From Ilyonectria destructans (taxonomy: Eukaryota > Ascomycota > Sordariomycetes > Hypocreales > Nectriaceae), in contig JAHEWK010000001.1 of the NCBI GenBank assembly GCA_020740775.1, forward strand, positions 4,464,001 through 4,528,000: 64,000 nt of DNA, read 5' to 3'. The notes under the pieces were generated by a model. The model saw nothing but the letters and a program-made list of their open reading frames with translations, did not search any database and was not told where the DNA came from. Within the stretch, counting starts at the first letter, position 1. The number at the start of each line of letters is the position of its first letter. This document shows positions 1-11,013 of this stretch, one piece after another. Made by a program: the position numbers and the translations under genes.

Positions 1-795
1 AGACTTTTCGCCCGAGCTCCACCGTAGTTATCCGAGTCGGAGTCCGAGTCGTTCGTTGATGCTCGCAGGGTTGGTGTGCCTATCTTGGAAGCTAAGTGTC
101 ATTGTTAGACGTGCTTCGAGAAGCGAAGCTCCCAGCCGAGATGCTGAGAGGTGTGGACTTACTAGGTCTGGAAGTCTCCACGCGTCGGCGTTTGGCGGTG
201 CGACGATTGGCAGGGGCCACGTCGGAATCAGAGTCATCGGAGTCAACCTACAACGCGGGTGTTAGTACTCGGTTTTCAGACATAGGGCCGACGACCACAT
301 ACGATTTTGCGTTGTTCCCTGGGTCGAGTCTGTAAAGGCCAGTTAGTCACCATAATAACCTGACGGTGAAAATTTTTCATGTCGTACACTTCGGCGAAGT
401 CCATAAAGCTCTGGATTGGCTTTCATGTACTCGTCTTCGCCTACAGGTGCCTTGCGCTTGGAGGCTCTGTTTGAGTCGGTGGAGCTGGCACGCTCTTCCA
501 CCACATCATCGATTTGTGAGGGGACACTCTCGTCCATGTCAAAGTCGGCATCATCTGACGCGTTGTCCTCGCTGGATTGCTCGCTCTCGGACATGCGAAC
601 GTCATCGTTGACGATGTTCGATGTGTCGTTCGCATCGTTCGATGGCGACGGGGATGTGTGGTTCAGGGGATGCTCGTCAGCTTCGGGAGAGTCATTATCG
701 TCTAGGTGACCACCAGCATCGAAAGTCGAGTCGATTCCATCATCTGGCGACAAGTGTCCATTCGAGGGACCCCCTAGGGTAGGGGTGGACATCAT
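1..795 (-). CDS. CHD1: Chromodomain-helicase remodeller Chd1, N-terminal part (runs off the window)
   Basis: Seen: exons 795-388, 329-303, 247-163 and 91-1, joined by introns of 58, 55 and 71 nt that all have GT donors, CTAAC-type branch sites and AG acceptors. Splicing gives an acidic, Ser/Asp-rich leader of about 130 residues, then LYGLRRSTRPREQRKIV, acidic DSDDSDSD runs and NYGGARAKS. This Tyr-Gly-Leu-Arg-Arg-Ser/Arg-Pro-Arg-Glu block is typical of the region just before the tandem chromodomains in fungal Chd1. Known of the family: Chd1 is an ATP-dependent nucleosome-spacing remodeller acting on transcribed chromatin. The chromodomains, SNF2 motor and DNA-binding domain would lie to the left of base 1. 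Exon 2 is only 27 nt. The start is the ATG at 795 or the next in-frame ATG (MMST). Identity is inferred from the N-terminal motif alone. Confidence 0.8.
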
Positions 796-2574
796 GGCGG
801 TGTTCGCAAAGGCGGCCTGCTAGAGACGCGACGACGTTAGCTGATGATTTCAAGGGGTAGCAGTTCCGGTTGAGGCATTATTGGCATGAGACGAGTCCAG
901 CGATCCAGGGAAACCTCGTGCATGGGCCGAGCATGCGACAGATGATGGAAATAATCCACTTGTCGCATCCGGCGCGAGTTGTCGATGGCGAGGCTGACGT
1001 CGACCCGACACCGCAATTGTAGAGGCCAGGTGGCCACGACGAGAACTAGCGAGCTGCAGACGCGTCCAGGTTGTCGAGGAGCATCGGTTCCATCGAAAAC
1101 ATGCATCAGACGCTATATATATAGGCATCGGAGGCCAGCATCGCGACCGAGGCGGCGGGAGTCGAGACGGGATCGGCAACAGGTGACAGGAAGGCGACCG
1201 GCGGGAAGCAGCAGCTAGGGAAGAAAGACGAGGGCAACTTACAAGTCATTAATGAATGACGTTCAGGCGACGGCCAGCATCTAGAATGGGTTGGAAGGTC
1301 GTCCGGGGCAGCTTGGCGGGATCGGAGGGCGGACGGGGGTGGCCGTGGGTGAGGTGTGAAGGAGACGGCGGGAATGTCACAAAATGCACTGGTGGAGAGG
1401 CAGGAAAGAATTGGATGCACGGGGTGAAGGTCCGAGAGCACGGCCGCGTTTCCAGGCAGACCAAACCTGATTGGGCCATACGAGAGAGTTTCGTGTCACG
1501 TGACTATCATCTTATTCGCCGCTGGGCCTCCAACAGACACAAGTCGTGCTTGTATGGCAGTATTAATAGTATATTTGATGCCTTCGATGTCACTTCTCGC
1601 ATTGCTTGCAGTATAATGCAGCGTGTTGAGGTGATTTCCGAGTCTCCCTAACCCAGTTCCACTGTCCAGGCAGTGTCGTGTGTCTGAGTCTTACCCTGCA
1701 GCCTCAGCCTCAGCATGCTGATCTTGAAAATCGTCACTGCGGCAAACAAGTCGGAGAAGTCCAAGTCGCAAGCGATGAAGCTGTATAGACGGCCATGGTT
1801 TTGCATGTGGGGACCATATCCTCTGGGACAGCCGTCATTGTGCAGGGTGGCTGAGATGTACCTAGGCCGCCGACCTGTGTCGTGCAATGAATGACCAAAT
1901 ATGTTTCACAGGTGACTTAGTCACCTCCAATATTCTTCCCCGCTCTACCCTATCTCCCATCTAGGTGGGCGGATGAAAAGCAATGCCTGGACCAGCTATT
2001 GCCATTCCCAAAGCACATGGGACCCAATATTTATCAAGTAATTCTTAACTGCCACCTTCGAGAGTCGACTGATTTGCTTGGGTGAGGGATCGTGCTAATA
2101 ATTGACTATCGCAGCGGTGGAGTTAGAGCGGAGTCCTGGTTGGTGATTGGATCTAGCCTGGATAGTATGCACTCTGGTTGAGAACGCGTTATCCGCTGCG
2201 AATCAACTGGAACAAACCACCATCTAAATCAATACATACACGATACATCATGTGTGAACAATGATTCCCAGCGATAGATGCAGAATCAACAAGTGATGAG
2301 TGTTTGCGATGTTGCAGCTTCAGCCACAGCGGCTATCTCACCCCCAGCCTCGCGCATTTCGTCACGTTTTCATCCCGCCCCCGCACATTTTTATACTGCA
2401 TCATTCGCCTTTGTACCGCTTGCGGCAGCTCCCGCCCCTCCTCCTTCATCCAACCTCACAACTCCACACTTGTCGGCTGCGCCAGACTTGTCGGTAGCTT
2501 AATCGCTATTATATTCATCATTGTATCTAAACTCTCATTCGTTTTGACCTCGGTACCTTCCTTCATCGTTGGCC
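796..2574. promoter_or_regulatory. Divergent intergenic region between CHD1 and the GRF-finger gene
   Basis: No convincing gene is seen; the open frames here lack family features and sensible splice structure. It contains a TATA-like alternating TA run at 1114-1123 and a 10-bp palindrome, GTCACGTGAC, at 1495-1504 with a CACGTG core that could bind a bHLH or bZIP factor. As the only space between two divergent starts it must hold both promoters. Confidence 0.4.
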
Positions 2575-3826
2575 ATGTCTACTGCGCCTCATCGGAAATA
2601 CCGTCGTCCACGGCAACCGCAGCAGCAGGAACCCGAGACTCCCAGGTCTGAAAGAAAACGCCCAAACAAGGGCCGTTACAGCGACGGCGTGTGGTGGTGT
2701 ATGTCCTCTTTTTAACCCTTTTAACCTCTTTATCCCCTCCAACTCGTTCTCACTGCTCTATCTTGCGTATTTGCGATTCATACATATACTCGATTGTGTG
2801 CAACTTGCCCATCTCACTACTAACTCACCTGGGCTAGGCAATTGTGAACCCCGTAAGGAGCTCACCCTTCTTGAAACAAAGAAGAATGGCCCCAACAAGG
2901 GCAAGTTCTTTTACAAGTGCTTCGACTGCGATCTCTTTCTGTGGTGGGATGCCGCCAAAGCCCGCGAAACCGGCCTCACGCCCTCTAAGAACGCTGCTCA
3001 GCCGCCGCAGCCCAAGACACCGTCATTAACCCAGCAGCCCTTGACGGCCTACGGCTATCAGCGTACGCCCGGAGGAGGGCTTCAGGACGACCCTAGCATT
3101 CCTGACGTCAGCGATTCCGACGAGGACTTGGCCCCGGACGACGCCGGAGCTCCGGAAGCCGCCGGCATGCAGACGCCATGCCCTCCTTCGTCCAAGAGGA
3201 AGCGGGATGTCTTCGAAGACGATGAGTTCAGTGACCTAGAGTCGGATGAGGAAAGGCAGATGGTCGAGATAGCCGATCAAAGTGCGAAAAAGCTGCAAGC
3301 TCAACAACGGGCATACGCTACTCCCTCTAACACACGCTCCACCGATATCATCGCCGGCCTCCCCACTCCGTCCGTCGCCCGCACTCTCTTCCCGGCACCG
3401 ACCTCTGAGAACAAGCGCCAGAAGCAAGTCACCTTTGAGGACGTCAGTCTCGTCTCACCAGCCACGGAAGCCACGCTGGGTCGAGACACTCCTGCAACTA
3501 CGCCTGCCCGCTCTCTTGCACCACCCCCGAGCAGCCCTCCAAATGATGGATATGATGTGACGGATGAGGTCATAGCCCTGCTTCGTGACCAAAACGTCAG
3601 CCCCGACGTGCTCCGCTCCGTACAGAGCACCTTGGCCACCGCTGCCCGTCGGGCCAAGGGCATAGCCTTGGGACGTGACTCCGCGAGAGCCAGCCTCAAG
3701 ACCCGCGACGACAAGATTGCCTCGATGCAGGAACGCATCACGGCGCTGGAGAATCGAGAGAAGATGCACCGGAGCCAGGTGACCAACATCAAGGCCAATC
3801 TGATGAAGATGTATGAGGATAACTGA
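2575..3826 (+). CDS. GRF-type zinc-finger protein with coiled-coil tail
   Basis: Two exons, 2575-2698 and 2838-3826, give 370 residues. The 139-nt intron has donor GTATGT, branch CTAAC near 2819 and acceptor TAG; it splits the first finger cysteine codon. The GRF finger spans about residues 36-78: DGVWWCNCEPRKE, then Lys-Lys-Asn-Gly-Pro-Asn-Lys-Gly-Lys-Phe-Phe-Tyr-Lys-Cys, then CDLFLWW. The zinc ligands are Cys42, Cys44, Cys69 and Cys72. Known of the family: GRF fingers bind single-stranded nucleic acid and occur in Top3-alpha, APE2 and NEIL3. Here the finger stands alone on a basic N-terminus, followed by a long acidic and Pro/Ser-rich linker and a C-terminal helix of about 60 residues suited to a coiled coil. 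No catalytic domain is present. A role as a DNA-repair adaptor is inference. Confidence 0.85.
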
Positions 3827-4366
3827 ATCTAGAGTGAGACAGGGAGCTTGTTTGGATATGGATGGAGTCTGTGGGGATGGAATATTGATTGGAGATATGT
3901 GGACGGCTGCGATAATGGACAACAATGGCTGGACCACGGTAATGATGAAACATGGAATGATAAATATATATATACCCCTTTTAGTAGCTTTGAATATGTC
4001 GATTGCGAACCGTTCCGTTCCCGCTGTGATCGCTCTGCTGTGATCGTTCTGCCGTTGTTCGTCTACTTCAGTCGTACGCTGGTGGCATGACACCCAGCAT
4101 TCAGAAATTGACGGGACGGTCTACCACCACGCCAGGAACTAGAACTTGGTATAAACGTCTTTTGTTTTTTCTCAACTACAAGGCCGACAAATACATGTTG
4201 CTGCTGGGGCTTCCGTTTTGGCCCCAGGACTTCCAGCCTCGCCTTCCCCTTGACCTCATCAACCACGGATATATCGCACATCTTGCCACAAAAGAGCCGC
4301 TGCCACGCGTATAATCATACCAAGTCCCAACAATCTATAAAACTCCCCCGTCGTCCAGACCCACGC
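3827..4366. other. Convergent 3' flanks
   Basis: Region between the stop of the GRF-finger gene and the stop of SDH1. It should hold the 3' UTRs of both. It includes an AT run with ATATATATAT near 3966. No gene is seen. Confidence 0.5.
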
Positions 4367-6709
4367 TTAGTATACACGCTTGAAGGGCGGCACGGGCTTG
4401 CACTCGTTCTCGTCCAGGGTGGTGGAGATGACCTTGCGGTACTTGAGCTCGACAGGGCCGTGGGGATCTCGCTGGAAGGAGAGAGTGTGCTTCATCCAGT
4501 TCTCGTCATCTCGGTCGGGGAAATCCTCGCGGGCGTGGGCACCACGAGACTCCTTTCGGTTGGCGGCGGAGGTGGCGGTTTGGATACTGATGATTGTGTT
4601 AGTTTCAATTGCAAAATCAAAGAGTCGTACAAAAATGGAGAAACTTACGCGCAAGTCAGGAGGTTGCGGAGCTCCAGGGTCTCAACGAGGTCGGAGTTCC
4701 AGATCATGCTGCGATCCTTCATGCCGACCTGGCTGTACATCTGGTCGATATCCTTCATCTTGCGGACACCCTCGTCCAAGCTCTCCTGGGTTCGGAAAAC
4801 GCTGACCTCGGTCTGCATGGCCTTCTGCATGGCCAGGCGGATCTCAGCAGTGCTCTTGGGGCCGTCGGCAGTTCGAACCTTGTCGAGGACTTCGATGTGG
4901 TCGGCAGCGGCGTCGGCAGCAGTGGGCTTCAGCTTCTCGCCAGGGGTGAAGTTGTCACGGATGGTGTGCGAGACGGCACGGCCGAAGACAACAAGATCCA
5001 GCAGAGAGTTGGCACCCAGACGGTTAGCACCGTGGACAGACACGCAAGCAGCCTCACCGCAAGCGTACAGGCCAGGGACAACATGGTCGTTGCCGGCATC
5101 GTCGACAGTGAGGACCTCACCGGTGTATCGGGTAGGGATACCGCCCATGTTGTAGTGGACGGTGGGCAGGACGGGGATGGGCTGCTTGCGGACATCGACA
5201 CCAGCGAAAATACCGGCAGTCTCAGAGATACCGGGAAGACGCTCAGCGAGGATCTCGGCGGGAAGATGGCTCAGCTGGAGGTAGATGTGATCCTTCTCAG
5301 GACCAACACCACGACCGTCACGGATCTCCATGGTCATGGATCGGGAGACGACGTCACGAGAGGCAAGATCCTTGGCGGTGGGGGCATAACGCTCCATGAA
5401 GCGCTCACCCTCCGAGTTCAGGAGGTAACCACCCTCACCACGAGCACCCTCGGTGATCAGGCAGCCAGAGCCGTAGATACCACTGGGGTGGAACTGGACG
5501 AACTCGAGATCCTGGTTGGGGAGACCGGCACGGGCGACCATGGCCATACCGTCACCGGTACAGGTGTGGGCGGAGGTGCAGCTGAAGTAGGCTCGTCCGT
5601 AACCGCCGGTGGCCAGGACGGTGTGGTTGGCCAGGAATCGGTGCAGAGTGCCGTCCTCCTGGTTGTAGGCGAGGACACCGCGGCACTCGCCATCCTGCAT
5701 GATCAGTTCGAGGGCGAAGTACTCGATGAAGTAGTTGGTGTTGTGGCGGAGAGACTGGCCGTAGAGAGTGTGAAGAAGGGCGTGACCAGTTCGGTCAGCG
5801 GCAGCGCAGCATCGGTAGGCCTGGCCTCCCTTGCCGAACTGTTGCGACTGACCACCGAAAGCTCGCTGGTAACTGTAGGATGAGACTGATTAGCAACTGC
5901 ATTTCGGAGATGCGTTTCCGAGGGCCATCAACTCACATCTTGCCGTCCTCGGTTCGGGAGAAGGGGCAGCCGTAGTTCTCAAGCTCGACGATTGAAGCAG
6001 GAGCCTCACGGGTCATGTAGTGGATGGCGTCCTGGTCACCCAGCCAGTCGGAACCCTTGACGGTGTCATACATGTGCCATCGCCAATCATCCTCGTGCAT
6101 GTTGCCGAGGGCGGCGTTGATGCCGCCCTGGGCAGCCACGGTGTGGCTTCGAGTTGGGAACAGCTTGGAAATGCAGGCAGTGTTGAAGCCAGCCTCAGCG
6201 AGACCGAAGGCAGCTCGAAGACCGGAGCCACCGGCTCCAACAACGAGGGCATCGTACTCGTGGTCCTGTAGAAGAGAGGGTCAATTGGGTGTGTTCTTCA
6301 GCCGCATGTTGGGTCGAATGGGGGAGGGCAGGAGTTGACATACGATAACGGCGTACTTGGTGCTCACGAAGGGCGAGGCCTCCTTGGCCCGCAGAGGACC
6401 GTTCGCGATGACGCGGGCTGGAAGACGGCGAGGGTCAGCATTGACGGCAATTGCGGCGCACAGGACAGGGAGACGGGCTTACCGGCGGCTCTGGTGGTAG
6501 AGAAAGTCCTGGCAGAGAGTCTTGAGACCTGGGAGAACTGGTGATCGAGGGTCAGCATGGAACGGGCACAAAAGCCATGAAGCTGGTGGTGATCGGGGAA
6601 GGGCGGCGACCGGGCCGGTTCGTGAGTGGCGCACGAGAGGGAACGCAGGGAGAGCACGTACTGAAGGGCCAGCGGCGAACCGCCTCAATGCCATAGAAGA
6701 AGCCATCAT
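4367..6709 (-). CDS. SDH1: Succinate dehydrogenase flavoprotein subunit, mitochondrial (complex II)
   Basis: Six exons: 6709-6662, 6537-6483, 6417-6344, 6265-5937, 5872-4649 and 4586-4367, giving 649 residues, the usual length. The first about 55 residues are Arg/Ser/Ala-rich, a mitochondrial presequence. The Rossmann FAD motif GAGGSG is at 69-74. SHTVAAQGG carries the His (about residue 100) that is covalently bonded to FAD in this family. HPSGIYGSG and GARGEGG belong to the succinate/fumarate site, and the protein ends [10 protein letters not shown] as in other SDH1 proteins. It oxidises succinate to fumarate in the TCA cycle and passes electrons to the iron-sulfur subunit. The acceptor of intron 1 is ambiguous: CAG at 6538 or CAG at 6529; both keep frame and differ by three presequence residues. 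Two ATGs (6709, 6706) are possible starts. Confidence 0.97.
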
Positions 6710-7850
6710 CAACTCGAGTCAGTATCGCCAAGCTGCATCCGAGGTAGAATCGAAGGGGGCACGACGACTCGACTTGGGAGAAACTTGGGTTGGGTTTGGG
6801 GGGGGGAGAGAGTGTTTGGTTCGCCTGGCCAATGGACGAATTTGTGACGATTTTTGGGCGCATGCACTGCGAGGCTCTGGCCGGGACGGATTTCTTCGGC
6901 TCCTCGGTTGATCCGGCCAATCACCTTGCGCTTATTAGCAGCTCGGAGACCTTAGAGACCCTCACACTGGGCGATGCTGGCTCACACTGGCTCCCACTAA
7001 CTCCCACAGGCTTCCCACAGGATGCCACAGGCTTCCCACAGGGGCCTCTGCTGTCCCACTGGAGCGCTGCGACCCGGGACATTGAATGCCGGCCGAGGTG
7101 CGTCTTTCTTTTCCCTCTGCCTCTCGCTCTGCTCTGGCCGGGCATGGCAAATCCAGCCAGAGTCGCCAACCTCTCTGGTCTCGAATACCGCTCTATTCCC
7201 TTTCCATATCCGATATCCGTGCTCACCACCTTCATGTTTATTCCCCTCTGCCGGGTCTTTCGCCTCGGGACAAACCTCAGTCCATGACGGCCAGACTTTC
7301 CCAAGCTCCATCACGTGCCGAACCGGAACGCCTTTCATCCATCGGCTCCACTCCCCGCAATTCGCACATCGCCTCCGTCCATCCCCAGGTCGCTCTCGCT
7401 CCTCAGTTTCCGCCGCCCTCTCTCCGATAATTACATACTCCTCCGCGCTGCGTTCTCGGTGCTAGGCTTCTTTCGTCGGGTCCACACGGACACAAAGCCG
7501 AGTTCCAAGGGAAACCACCTCCGGCGTGGCCTGATTAACACAGGAATACTGTGTACGTACTAATATGTAAGTAATAAGATGTCGAGCATTTGATTTGTTG
7601 CCCAGCCATGTATCATCCTTCCTGCCCACCACCACCAACACCACTAACACCACACACACATACAATCATCATGTTTGCGCTGTTGTTGGAGAGTAATAAT
7701 AATTATAAAAGCGCGCCCGACATGTCTGCCTCTCGACCTCTATAGTAGTAATACTACCCATGTGTATGTAAACGTTGCCTCCTGTCCATCGCCTGTACAG
7801 AAACAGGAGCAACCAGCTTCGCAACTAAGGATATCATTCCCCTCTTGCCC
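6710..7850. promoter_or_regulatory. SDH1 promoter and 3' flank of the PX gene
   Basis: No gene is supported. Two CCAAT motifs (6829-6833, 6917-6921) lie about 120 and 210 bases upstream of the SDH1 ATG; the HAP/CCAAT-binding complex is known to control respiratory genes, including SDH, in fungi. A short imperfect tandem repeat, with the unit CAGGCTTCCCACAGG seen twice within 7007-7042, and a CACGTG at 7312-7317 also lie here. Binding is inference. Confidence 0.4.
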
Positions 7851-10800
7851 CTAATCAGCCAGTACGTCCCGCAACATGACCAAGAAATTGTCCTTCAGCT
7901 TATGCACCTCGCTGATCTCAGGCTTCGCTGGCTCTCCGGCACTTCGCCGTAGTCGATCCTGCCTCTTCTCTCTCCGCCTCCTCTCCGCCTCAATCGGGTC
8001 CAATTCATCCTCTTCTTCCGCCTCTCGTTCAGACTCTGATCCATCATCATATGCCATGTCTTCCAGGTCCTCTTCGTCTAGTCCAAAGTCGGCCGACTTG
8101 AAGGTCAAACCCGTTGGTACCAGGTCACTTCCCGCGTGACCCTCGGCAGCCATCTTCTGTCGCGTCTTGTCGTTGTGCCACTTCTTTCGCGCCTCCTGCC
8201 ATGCGATAAGAGAATTAATCTCTGCGATTGCCTTCTCCTTGTTAATCGATCCCGAACTGGCGCCGCCCTCGAACAGCGCGTTGACATTAAGCGTTCCGTT
8301 CTTGGGGCCCTTTCGCAGAAACTCCAAGATACCCTCGGTCCATCCCATGAGTTGAGTAAAAAGACCGTTGTCGTGCGTGTGCACCTCGTGTACAAACTTG
8401 TAAAAGTTGTGCTCGTGTCGTTGACACAAATCAATGAATGCCTGCACCGTTTGGTTGGGATCTGCCGAGGCATCTTGTTCCCTACACTTGTCGACAACCT
8501 AGAGAACTCTATTAGTCACCAAAATCTTTGTCATGGCATGATACACAACATACCTGGATCATATCATCTATAAACACTGCAAAGTCTGTGACACTGTTGT
8601 AGACGTTTGCCGACTTGTAGACTCGTACAAGCGGCTCATAGAAGATGGTAAACAGATCTCGGAAGAGCTGAAGCGTAACGGGCTCCTCGATCAACTCAAG
8701 CATCATCTGCTTGTCCCGCTGACGGGTACATAGCTTCAGGAGTTGCTTCAGGTACGAAAACAGCTGAGCACCCTGTCGCAGTTCTTCGTCGATGTTCTCG
8801 ACTGCGTTGTTGAACGCGACGTAGGCATTGAACAGCCTCTGGATTTGCTCACCGGTGAGCTCGCCTTCGATTAAATCCGACCTCAAGATCACCACAATCA
8901 AATCCACATTCTCAGCCTCCGCCTCCTCACGAAGCCCGATCTTGATGTACTCCTCGGCCTGCGTGTACTTTTGCAGCTTATCGGTAAAGACTGGGTCTGC
9001 AATCTTGGCGCTCAGGGCTTCAATCGACCGTTGGAAGCTCTTGATGCCGTCGTTGAGGGTCAGAGAGAAGATGCGCTGCATGAGAGATCGGGTTCCAAAA
9101 GGCTGAGCGAGGAAGATGTCAAGGACACCCGACATGACAGCTGCAGGATTGGCAATTCGAATCACGTTCTTGATTACCGTGTAAGGGATGAGAGAGTGGA
9201 TGCGTCGTGCCTGGGCGAAGAGTTCGGGGGAGTTGTCCTCGGCGAGGAAGAGATGATAGATGACGGCGGCAATCTCAATTCGAAGCCATTCGGCAAACTT
9301 CCGATATTGGATGCTGAGGTCCGGGATCGTCTCCTTCTCCTTGATCTCCTGGAACAACTTGGTGAGTCCATTGCTCTCGACAATATCTCGTCGGAATCTA
9401 AAAATGTCAGTGAATCCCATTAAGGACCAAAAATGAGTGTACTCACTGCTCCATGTACTCGTCAAGCTCAGCGGCTCGTCTCCTGGCAATCTCATAAAAT
9501 TGCTTCTGTTCCTCCATCCGCTTCTCGTCAATCATCTTTCTGCGAATAATGTCCTCCACATCTTCATCAGTTGGAGTGATAGGGTTGCCACTCAGAAACT
9601 CCTGCACGGCTACCGTGTTGGCGACCTGTGAGTTGTGCAAGAGGGATCGCAGGAAGGCCCGAAGGGAAATTCGCTGGTTTTCACGCCAGAGAACGATGGC
9701 CTGGGTACCAATTAGTAGGTTACAGGAGACAGTCTGGTCCACACATACCTCCGGCTTATCTGGCGTTGTTGCCCCAATCGGACTTAATCTGTCTTCGGAG
9801 GCCCGAGGGGACGCAAAACCCTTTGGCGACGCAAGACCCCTTGACCGCACAGAGGCGGAAGAGCCAGCTCTGCGATGACCTTGACTCATGTTAGCATGCA
9901 CTGGCTGAAATAGTGAAACCAGGAACCATACCTCCGGGAGTCAACAGAGAGGATGACCCGTCAACTCCAAGCGCTCGGCTTGTGAATCGAGTCGAGACTG
10001 ATGAGATGGATGATGCATCCGAGTCGTTTCCATTGCTAAACGAGGGGATGAATGTTGTCGTCGTGTTGCTCTTGTTCTTCTTGGGGATTTCTGGCAAAAT
10101 CCGTCCCGGCAGTTCGGTTCGCAACTTCTTGAGAAGCCGGGCAAAGTCGCTGTATCTCCGGCCAACAAAGTACTCGAGTTCTCCCCTCTTCTTCACACGC
10201 AGGAGGAACTCTGCATGCTTGTGGTGCCTGATGGTATGCTTGATGTTGGTGACACGAACACCAGCGACATTGACGTCCCACCCGTTGATGTAGTTACCCT
10301 CGGGCAGGGTGTGCATTACCCCGGTCTCGATGGCATTGCTGTCGACGATTTCAATCTCTGAGAACCTGATACGCTCCTCGAAGCCGGATGAAGTTCCAAT
10401 TCCGGAGACCATCATAAGCTCGACAAGCTTCTTGGCCTTGATTGCCAACTTGCGACGCTTCGTCTCCTCGAGGCGGTCCTCGGAGGACGAGATTTGCTTC
10501 CCGGCAAACGACTCCAAGAACTGCAGTTTTGCTGGTCAACACGGTAACACACGAAGAGCACAGAGGGATCCACCACTCACCACCTGAAGCTTATCCTGCC
10601 AGAACTCTTTCTCGCGCGCCTTGTCCAGGAAGGGAAAGTCGCGGACATGATGGACGAAAATGTATCGCAGGAGAGGCAGTTCTGACTCTTGCGGAGAGAC
10701 CTCGCCATGGTCGGATCGGAAGGGCGCGCCAAATCGCTGGAGGGCGGTGGTGGAATTGAGCTCGCTGATCTCCCACTTGACCTGCTCGGAGATGAGCTCT

Positions 10801-11013
10801 CTCTTGAGATCTGGAGTCGCCCAACCATCAGCGTCCATCGCACGAATACCGGGGTTTGAGGCGACACGACTTACAGTGCTCTTGCTTGCCGGTGAGGGTC
10901 TGGCCCGGCGGCGGCACAGTGTCTTCCTTTTTGGCGGTGCGGATAGGTAGATCGACGGTGGAAGCTGGGACGACGCCAGCGTCCGCGGGCTTTTCTCCCG
11001 AATCAGCAGCCAT
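7851..11013 (-). CDS. LEC1: PX domain protein with PX-associated (PXB) and DUF3818 domains
   Basis: Seven exons (11013-10875, 10810-10581, 10520-9932, 9879-9749, 9700-9447, 9397-8554, 8498-7851) give 944 residues; the six introns are 48-64 nt. An N-terminal PX-associated helical domain spans about 45-190. A PX domain spans about 203-275 with GRRYSDFARL at 243-252, the Arg-Arg-Tyr-Ser-Asp-Phe block that contacts phosphoinositide. A Ser-rich linker is followed by a long helical DUF3818 region of about 450-800 and an acidic/charged C-terminus (Glu-Glu-Asp and Arg-Arg-rich). The architecture matches yeast YPR097W/Lec1, a peripheral membrane protein linked to sterol distribution. The assignment rests on domain order; function in this organism is inferred. 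No membrane segment or signal peptide is visible. Confidence 0.85.

Noticed and set aside
4609..5883. 424-codon plus-strand frame inside SDH1
   Set aside because: Antisense shadow of the SDH1 coding sequence.
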